Source: Campylobacteraceae bacterium (GTDB lineage: Bacteria; Campylobacterota; Campylobacteria; Campylobacterales; Sulfurovaceae). From it: a stretch of DNA of 10,866 bases. The stretch covers positions 1-10,866 of the forward strand of contig JALVEV010000137.1 of the NCBI GenBank assembly GCA_027030605.1. The letters are read 5' to 3'. Positions 6,200 to 10,866 of the stretch are shown piece by piece. Position 1 is the stretch's first letter. Each line of letters opens with the position of its first letter. A program made the translations under genes and the position numbers. The notes below the pieces were generated by a model, which did not search any database, had not been told where the DNA came from, and saw only the letters and a program-made list of their open reading frames with translations.

Positions 6200-7057
6200 T
6201 TAAGGCTCTTTATGGGCAATGGCTTTAGCTAAATTTTGCAGATTTTCAGCCCAATTTTCAGCTAATGTTGAGGCTTTTATGACACTAATATTTAGCTGTT
6301 TTGAGATAATCTTTGAGGCTTTATCTGAAAACTCTGGTTGTGTAAATATGGCTTGAACCTGCTCTTTTTTTGCTTTTTCAATAATCTTTACCAAAGCTTT
6401 CATCTTAGGAGATTTACCCTCTACCTCAACAGCTAACTGTTTTAACCCATAACGTTTAGCAAAGTATCCCCAAGCAGGGTGAAAGACCATAAAGGTTGTA
6501 CCTTTTGGGGTATCTTTTAAAATATTTTTGATATTTTGGTCAAGCTCATCTATCTCTTTTAGAAACTTCTCTAGGTTCTCTTTGTAGTAGTTTTCATTCT
6601 CTTTGTCTACTTTGACCAAAGCTTCATAAATATTTTGAGCAATCACTTTAACATTGATAGGGTCAACCCATACATGAGGGTCGAGTTCATCTTCATGATG
6701 ATGGTGTAGGCTTTTACACATAGGTTGCTCTTTTCCATCAGGTGTTGTTTTTTTTATATTTATAGAGGTATTAAATATAAGCATATCTTTGTTTTGATTC
6801 ATAAATTTACTAAGCCACACCTCTTCAAACTCAACACCAATAGCGAAGTAGAGCTTTGCCTTGCTTAGTTTTTTCATTTGAGATGGTTTTGGTGTGTATG
6901 TATGAGGAGAAGCCCCATTCTCTACCATAACAGTAACATCAACCTTGTCACCTCCAATTTTGTTGACAAATAGTTTTTGGGGTACAATGCTAACAATTAC
7001 GTTAACCTTTGCAAATGTTACAGCTGTAAATATAAGTATTAAAAGTAATTTTTTCAA
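6200..7057 (-). CDS. znuA: Zinc (or manganese) ABC transporter, periplasmic metal-binding protein, TTG start
   Basis: The periplasmic protein that captures the metal and hands it to the permease. It has 285 residues and starts with TTG at 7055-7057. No ATG lies nearby, AGAGG precedes by about 7-8 bases, and the first 16 residues are a signal peptide (KKLLLILIFTAVTFA). The cluster A-I binding-protein fold shows its three metal-binding histidines: His52 in SPHTYTPKPSQ, His128 in DPHVWVDP and His193 in VFHPAWGYF. A His-rich loop (HHHHEDE, from residue 118) lies just before the second ligand, as in zinc-specific members. The usual acidic fourth ligand near the C terminus is not obvious (ASTLAENWAENL). 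The signal lacks a lipobox cysteine, so the protein is likely soluble. First gene of the operon, divergent from an HTH gene. Confidence 0.93.
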   Translation of the reverse strand: MKKLLLILIFTAVTFAKVNVIVSIVPQKLFVNKIGGDKVDVTVMVENGASPHTYTPKPSQMKKLSKAKLYFAIGVEFEEVWLSKFMNQNKDMLIFNTSINIKKTTPDGKEQPMCKSLHHHHEDELDPHVWVDPINVKVIAQNIYEALVKVDKENENYYKENLEKFLKEIDELDQNIKNILKDTPKGTTFMVFHPAWGYFAKRYGLKQLAVEVEGKSPKMKALVKIIEKAKKEQVQAIFTQPEFSDKASKIISKQLNISVIKASTLAENWAENLQNLAKAIAHKEP

Positions 7058-7123
7058 GTTTTATCCTCTATTATATATTAAAATGGAATAATAACATAAT
7101 TATATATTAGAGGAGTAGTTAAG
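7058..7123. promoter_or_regulatory. Divergent promoter region of znuA and the HTH gene
   Basis: These 66 bases hold both promoters. For znuA, minus-strand TATAAT occurs at 7099-7104, giving a leader of about 35 bases, and again at 7070-7075, which would be too close to the ribosome binding site. For the rightward gene, TAAAAT at 7079-7084 is the best -10. The ten-base word TTATATATTA occurs twice (7071-7080 and 7100-7109), and CCTCTA/TAGAGG flank the region as near-mirror ends that include both ribosome binding sites. A Zur- or Fur-like repressor could bind here, but I see no sequence I can match to a known consensus. Confidence 0.45.
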
Positions 7124-7414
7124 ATGAAAAAACTAACATTAAGAGAGTATGCAAGATTGCATAAACTAAGTTACTTTAATGTTATGAAGATGGTCAACAA
7201 TGGCGATGTTAAAAGTGTAACTGAGCAGATAGATGGAAAAGAGGTTAAGTATGTGCTTGTAGAGGAGGAGCAAGAGAAGAGGGTGAGTGAAAACATCCTA
7301 GAGACCTCATCTCAAAAGTTAACTCTTAAAGAGGAGAATGAGCTTTTAAAAAAGGAGATAGAGCGTCTAAAGGCTGAATTGGAGAGGTGTAATAGACGGA
7401 CTGTTTTGGCTTAG
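7124..7414 (+). CDS. Small HTH protein with a C-terminal coiled coil, divergent from znuA
   Basis: A 96-residue protein of unknown function. Residues 3-47 resemble an excisionase/MerR-type winged helix-turn-helix: TLREYARLHKLSYFNVMKMV forms two helices, and KSVTEQIDGKEVKYVLVEE forms a wing-like hairpin. Residues about 66-90 are a coiled coil with hydrophobic residues Leu68, Leu75, Ile79, Leu82 and Leu86 at heptad spacing, which would make a dimer. The combination fits a small DNA-binding regulator. GAGGAG at 7110-7115 precedes the ATG by 8 bases. No metal-binding Cys/His cluster is seen, only one cysteine near the end, so it is not a typical Zur. Its position back to back with znuA makes local regulation possible but unproven. 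A phage-type excisionase origin is the other reading, yet no phage gene lies near. Confidence 0.7.
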   Translation: MKKLTLREYARLHKLSYFNVMKMVNNGDVKSVTEQIDGKEVKYVLVEEEQEKRVSENILETSSQKLTLKEENELLKKEIERLKAELERCNRRTVLA

Positions 7415-7468
7415 GGGGTGTTATTTTATCTTTTGTCTCTATTAGTTCTTAAAAGCTTATAAAATATA

Positions 7469-7497
7469 TTGTAAAAATTTAAATTCTTTGCTAAAAT
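7469..7497 (+). promoter_or_regulatory. Extended -10 promoter of the sbcC transcription unit
   Basis: TTGTAA at 7469-7474, a 17-base spacer, then TGCTAAAAT with the -10 hexamer at 7492-7497, an extended -10 form typical of AT-rich bacteria. Transcription would start near 7504, about 12 bases before the ATG of the 50-codon gene. This is the best-formed promoter in the window. The preceding stretch 7415-7468, after the HTH gene, shows no convincing terminator hairpin. Confidence 0.6.
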
Positions 7498-7515
7498 CAA
7501 TCAAAAAGAATATTT

Positions 7516-7668
7516 ATGAAAAGCTCTAAAAATAGTACTTTAAACAGTAAACAGATAATCAAAAATACAAAAAAAGTTTTTTTAAAAAAAATCGAAAAAT
7601 TGGAGCAAGGTGAACAAAATGAACTCTTAAAGCTTTATATGGAAGTATTGAAGGAGTTAAAAATATGA
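7516..7668 (+). CDS. Small gene of 50 codons overlapping the start of sbcC, unknown function
   Basis: A 50-residue reading frame that opens with MKSSKNSTLNSKQIIKNTKK and ends in LYMEVLKELKI. Its TGA overlaps the sbcC ATG as ATGA, and its last codons contain the AAGGAG ribosome binding site of sbcC at 7651-7656, the arrangement of translational coupling. It lies directly behind the best promoter in the window. Its own ribosome binding site is weak (AAAAAGAA). The protein is basic at the start and predicted helical from about residue 20: KVFLKKIEKLEQGE then NELLKLYMEVLKEL. The helix-turn-helix spacing loosely recalls exonuclease VII small subunit (XseB), but the match is too short and too weak to name it. 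The sequence carries runs of A7, T7 and A8 at 7569-7591. A leader peptide with no protein function is the alternative. Confidence 0.55.
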   Translation: MKSSKNSTLNSKQIIKNTKKVFLKKIEKLEQGEQNELLKLYMEVLKELKI

Positions 7669-10600
7669 AAATATTGAACCTTAGATACAAAAATGTTAGC
7701 TCCTTAAAAGGTGAAGGAGAGATAGACTTTTCTCATGCATGTTTTAAAGATGGTCTTTTTCTTATTACAGGTGTAACAGGTGCAGGGAAAAGTACTCTAC
7801 TAGATATTATCTGTATGGCACTATATGCTCAAACTCCTAGATTAAAAAAGAACTATTCATTATTTATGTCTCAAAATAGTGAAGACTCATTTTGTGAACT
7901 ACACTTTAAATTAAATAATATAGTTTATTGTACTCTTTTTGTTCAGTATTATGAGAGAGATAAACATGTAGTAGAGATGAAAATTTTTACTGGGAGTGAG
8001 GTAGTAGCAGAGGGGTTAGAGAATGTACCTAAGAAGATAGAGGAGTTATTAGGTCTAAATTTTCAACAGTTTACACAAACGATACTCTTAGCACAAGGCT
8101 CATTTGACACTTTTTTAAAAGCTGATGTTTCTCAAAGAGCATTGTTACTAGAGAGTTTAACCGATACATCACAATACTCTTTGATTTCTAAACATATATT
8201 TAAACGTGCAACAGAAGAGCAGAAAAGATTATCTAAGATGCAACAAAACTTAGAGAGTGTAGAGCTTTTAGATGTTGATACTTTAGCTAAGTTAAAAGAG
8301 ACTAAAGAAGATATTATTAAAGAAAAAAAGTCTCTATCTTTAGAAAAACTTATTCGTTCCATAGAGCAAAAACATGCTTATGATGCTTTAGCTCAAAAAG
8401 TTACTACTTATAAAAAAGAGATGGAGTCTTTACAGAATGAACTAGTCTCCTCTCAAGAGATTGAGTATAAGTATAAACAAGTTGTAAACTCTACTAAACA
8501 GGAGAAAGCAAAACTCTCAGAAGCACGGCTTTTAGATAGAGAGTTTAGTTTTATGCAACAAAATTTTTCTAAAATGGAGAAAGAGTATCAAAGTAAAGTA
8601 GAGTCTCTAAATAACCTAGAGCAACGTTTAGCTGAAAAAAATAGTGAAATAGCACAACTTAATATAAAAAAAACCAATTTAAAAAAAGAGTTACAATCCT
8701 ATAGTATGGGTGAACATCTTCGTACAAATCATGCATATATTGTTAGTAAGATAGATGAGTTAGAGAAGGCAAAAGAGGCTTTAGTTCAGATAGAGTCAGA
8801 AAAAAGAAGTGTTGGTAGTGAAGAGCCTTTACTTGAAGCTATTGGTCACCTAAAAAAGCAAAAAGAGAAGTTGGTACAGAGTTTAAAAGAGAAGAATATT
8901 TCACAGATTGAACAACAATATATCCTTATAAAAAAGAAAACCTCTGTACTAGAACGAAAAAAGAGTATCAAAGAGGAACAACGTGAAGTTCAAGAGAGTA
9001 AAAATAGTTTAGAAAAAGAGTTAAAAGAGTTAACTAAAGAGATTAAAAATCTTGTTAAGGAGCAAGATAAACTTAAAATAGTCATTCAAGAGTTAGAGGT
9101 AAAACAGCGTTTTAATGAAAAAGTTTTAAACTATGAAGAGGCAAGAAAAGAGCTTGAAGAGGGTGTACCCTGTCCTCTTTGTGGCTCTTTAGAGCATCCA
9201 CTATTTTCTGAAGAGATTGATTTAGATAGCTTAAAAAAAGATTTAGAAAAAGAGAATAATAGTTATAGAGAATTGGAGGATAGATTAAAAATCAAACAGA
9301 AAAAAGAGGCTGAACTCTTAGCTAAGATAGAAGTCTCTAATGATTTAATATCAAAACTCTCTAAAGAGGAGCGTAGTTTAACAAATGTTTCAGGAGACCT
9401 AATGGTACTTCTAAAAGAGCAAGATATTTTAACTAAAAAAATAAATAATATAAAATATCAGAAAAAAGAGTTAGAAGAGGTAAATTTAAAGCTTTCTGAA
9501 ACTGAAAAAGATTTAGCTGAACTAAGGGTTGACATTGAGAAAGAACGCAGTAAAAAAGAGAGGGAAGTTTTTTACAAAGAACAGATTCATGAATTGAAAT
9601 ATTATCTTATTAAGACCTTGAAGCTTTATGATATAGAGCTAAACAACCAGACTGTTTTTTTGATGCAAAAGAAGATGGAAGAGTATAAATCACTTTTAGA
9701 TGAACTTTCAAAGCTTGAACTAAAACTAAATCCTTTAGAGTCAGAAATCATACAACTCTCTTCTAAACAGAGTTATCTTTCAGAAACCATAAGTTCTGAG
9801 AAAAAAAGAATGAACACTCAAAAGTGTGACCTTTTAATGTTAAAGCAAAAACGCTTTAGTATTTTAGATAAGAGTGACCTTGTTGAATATAGTAAAAAGT
9901 TAGATAACCAAGAGCAGAAAATTAGAGAAGATTGGGAAAAATATAAAGAGTTACAACAGCGTTTTAATGAGAAAAAAGCTCTCTACTTCTCAGGCATAGA
10001 AGAGTTGGAGACAAAGAGTAAATTAAAATATTTAGATGTAGAAGAGATGGAGAAGAAGAGAGAAAAGATGCAACTAAGAATAGATGAGCTAACTCAAAAA
10101 CTTCTTAAAATAGAGGAGACCCTAAATAAAGATAAAAAACTAAGAGAAAATTTTGAGAGTGAAGAGAGAACTCTTGAGGCTCAAATTGAAATCTCAAAAA
10201 AATGGTCAAGATTAAATGAGCTTATTGGTTCAGTTAATGGTGAAAAGTATAGACTTTTTGCCCAATCTTATTTGATAAACATGTTAATAGAACGTAGTAA
10301 TAAATTTTTAAAGAAGTTAAATAGACGTTATCTATTTACTACAAAAGAGGAGAATGGACTAGATTTAGAAGTTGTAGACCTTTATCAAGAAAATAGTACA
10401 CGTAGAGTTCAAACACTCTCTTCAGGTGAGAGTTTTCTGTTAAGTCTTGCCTTAGCACTAGGACTCTCTGAACTACTCTCAAATGGTTTAGCCTTAAATA
10501 CACTCTTTTTAGATGAGGGGTTTGAGACATTAGATGAAGAGAGTTTAGCAGAGGTTATAGAGGTATTAAAAACTTTAAAAGGAGGAGGACAATTAATAGG

Positions 10601-10700
10601 AATTGTATCTCACTTAAGTGCGTTAAAAGAGAGTATTCCAAATCAAGTACAGATTGTTAAAGAAGAGAATGGAGCTAGTAAGATTTTATTGACCTCTTAA
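7665..10700 (+). CDS. sbcC: SbcC-type SMC-like ATPase of the SbcCD (Rad50/Mre11) nuclease complex
   Basis: A complete 1011-residue protein of the Rad50/SbcC family. With SbcD it forms a nuclease that opens hairpins and processes DNA ends in the cytoplasm. The N-terminal ATPase half holds Walker A GVTGAGKST (36-44) and the Q-loop in LLAQGSF (Gln144). Long Lys/Glu-rich coiled coils run from about residue 175 to 880, broken near the middle by the zinc hook CPLC (503-506), where two molecules join through a zinc ion. The C-terminal half holds the signature LSSGES (918-923), Walker B LFLDEGF (947-953; Asp950 and Glu951) and the switch His983. AAGGAG lies 8 bases before the ATG. The usual partner gene sbcD is not adjacent; a 50-codon gene takes the upstream position. 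It converges with an ABC exporter gene 8 bases beyond its stop. Length and motifs are intact, so it should be functional. Confidence 0.95.
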   Translation: MKILNLRYKNVSSLKGEGEIDFSHACFKDGLFLITGVTGAGKSTLLDIICMALYAQTPRLKKNYSLFMSQNSEDSFCELHFKLNNIVYCTLFVQYYERDKHVVEMKIFTGSEVVAEGLENVPKKIEELLGLNFQQFTQTILLAQGSFDTFLKADVSQRALLLESLTDTSQYSLISKHIFKRATEEQKRLSKMQQNLESVELLDVDTLAKLKETKEDIIKEKKSLSLEKLIRSIEQKHAYDALAQKVTTYKKEMESLQNELVSSQEIEYKYKQVVNSTKQEKAKLSEARLLDREFSFMQQNFSKMEKEYQSKVESLNNLEQRLAEKNSEIAQLNIKKTNLKKELQSYSMGEHLRTNHAYIVSKIDELEKAKEALVQIESEKRSVGSEEPLLEAIGHLKKQKEKLVQSLKEKNISQIEQQYILIKKKTSVLERKKSIKEEQREVQESKNSLEKELKELTKEIKNLVKEQDKLKIVIQELEVKQRFNEKVLNYEEARKELEEGVPCPLCGSLEHPLFSEEIDLDSLKKDLEKENNSYRELEDRLKIKQKKEAELLAKIEVSNDLISKLSKEERSLTNVSGDLMVLLKEQDILTKKINNIKYQKKELEEVNLKLSETEKDLAELRVDIEKERSKKEREVFYKEQIHELKYYLIKTLKLYDIELNNQTVFLMQKKMEEYKSLLDELSKLELKLNPLESEIIQLSSKQSYLSETISSEKKRMNTQKCDLLMLKQKRFSILDKSDLVEYSKKLDNQEQKIREDWEKYKELQQRFNEKKALYFSGIEELETKSKLKYLDVEEMEKKREKMQLRIDELTQKLLKIEETLNKDKKLRENFESEERTLEAQIEISKKWSRLNELIGSVNGEKYRLFAQSYLINMLIERSNKFLKKLNRRYLFTTKEENGLDLEVVDLYQENSTRRVQTLSSGESFLLSLALALGLSELLSNGLALNTLFLDEGFETLDEESLAEVIEVLKTLKGGGQLIGIVSHLSALKESIPNQVQIVKEENGASKILLTS

Positions 10701-10724
10701 CATTAAGGCTACTGTAAAATCTTA
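10679..10724. terminator. Inverted repeat across the two convergent stop codons, possible shared terminator
   Basis: TAAGATTTTA (10679-10688) pairs perfectly with TAAAATCTTA (10715-10724), enclosing 26 bases that themselves hold a small CTTA/TAAG repeat. It covers the stop codons of sbcC and of the converging ABC gene. The stem is AT-rich, no long T-run follows, and both arms are coding, so terminator activity is plausible rather than shown. Confidence 0.4.
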
Positions 10725-10866
10725 GCTAGTTTTCGATACTCCTTGCACTCCACAATAAGGTCTTCATGTTGCCCACGACAGACAATCTCTCCCTCTTTAA
10801 AGACTAAAATAGCATCGGAGTTCTCAATGGTGCTAAGTAGATGGGCGACGGTAATGGTCATCATTT
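10709..10866 (-). CDS. ABC exporter ATPase (MsbA/MdlB-like), C-terminal end; gene runs off the right edge
   Basis: The last 51 residues of an export-type ABC protein, read leftward to a TAG at 10709-10711. The fragment begins at the switch-histidine block, MTITVAHLLSTIENSDAILV, followed by GEIVCRGQHEDLI and EYRKLAKILQ. This is the standard end of a fused membrane/ATPase half-transporter that moves lipids, peptides or drugs across the inner membrane. The usual AHRLST reads AHLLST here, so Arg is replaced by Leu, while the switch His is kept. Walker A, signature and Walker B lie outside the window, so substrate and exact subfamily cannot be judged. Confidence 0.85.
   Translation of the reverse strand, partial: MMTITVAHLLSTIENSDAILVFKEGEIVCRGQHEDLIVECKEYRKLAKILQ

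Noticed and set aside
6199..6219. TTG at 6219 as start of znuC
   Set aside because: The ATG at 6198 starts one base after the znuA stop and matches the usual N terminus of the ATPase family.
7576..7613. Slippery T-TTA-AAA heptamer in the small gene, considered as a -1 frameshift joining it to sbcC
   Set aside because: The -1 frame, which is the sbcC frame, meets a TGA at 7611-7613 before reaching sbcC, so no fusion protein would result.
7516..7668. Small gene considered as exonuclease VII small subunit (xseB)
   Set aside because: It shares only a loose helix pattern, is shorter than the usual 70-80 residues and lacks the conserved opening; xseB is also not normally tied to sbcC.
8132..8362. 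76-codon leftward frame inside sbcC
   Set aside because: Antisense shadow of the Ser/Lys/Glu-rich coiled-coil coding sequence; no independent support.
10339..10530. 63-codon leftward frame inside sbcC
   Set aside because: Antisense shadow of the sbcC signature/Walker B region, with no start signal of its own.
1..10866. CRISPR array, tRNA, rRNA or insertion sequence
   Set aside because: No regularly spaced identical repeats, cloverleaf, rRNA-like block or transposase was seen; the only tandem array is the coding 75-bp repeat.

Overview
The window is AT-rich and carries compact bacterial genes with strong AAGGAG-type ribosome binding sites and TATAAT-type -10 boxes that mostly lack a clear -35. 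The gene styles (a class 2 PyrD, short outer-membrane barrels ending in aromatic residues, a cold-shock/DUF1294 fusion, a short ZnuABC operon and an SbcC) fit a Gram-negative member of the Campylobacterota, such as a Sulfurimonas-, Sulfurovum- or Arcobacter-like organism. That placement is an inference from protein and promoter style, not from a marker gene.

Layout, left to right. The 5' part of pyrD (pyrimidine synthesis) runs leftward off the edge. Next come two divergent outer-membrane barrel genes, a small one leftward and a 402-residue one rightward, sharing an AT-rich promoter region. The larger one meets a leftward cold-shock/DUF1294 gene across a strong bidirectional hairpin. Upstream of that lies a leftward gene for an exported protein with two SdrD_B-like domains and about nine 25-residue BspA/DUF285 repeats. 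Behind it is a tightly packed leftward operon, znuA-znuC-znuB, for high-affinity zinc (or manganese) import. A 96-residue helix-turn-helix/coiled-coil protein is transcribed away from znuA.

The right part is a rightward unit with a clear promoter. It begins with a 50-codon reading frame that overlaps the start of sbcC by ATGA and continues into a complete 1011-residue SbcC (an SMC-like repair ATPase). No sbcD lies beside it. The window closes with the C-terminal end of a leftward ABC exporter ATPase that converges on sbcC.

Most genes are recognisable housekeeping or envelope functions. The least explained items are the 50-codon gene coupled to sbcC in place of sbcD, the HTH/coiled-coil protein divergent from znuA, the 402-residue barrel with a helical insertion, and the SdrD_B/BspA surface-type protein. 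I see no CRISPR array, rRNA, tRNA, insertion sequence or obvious new multi-gene defence system.
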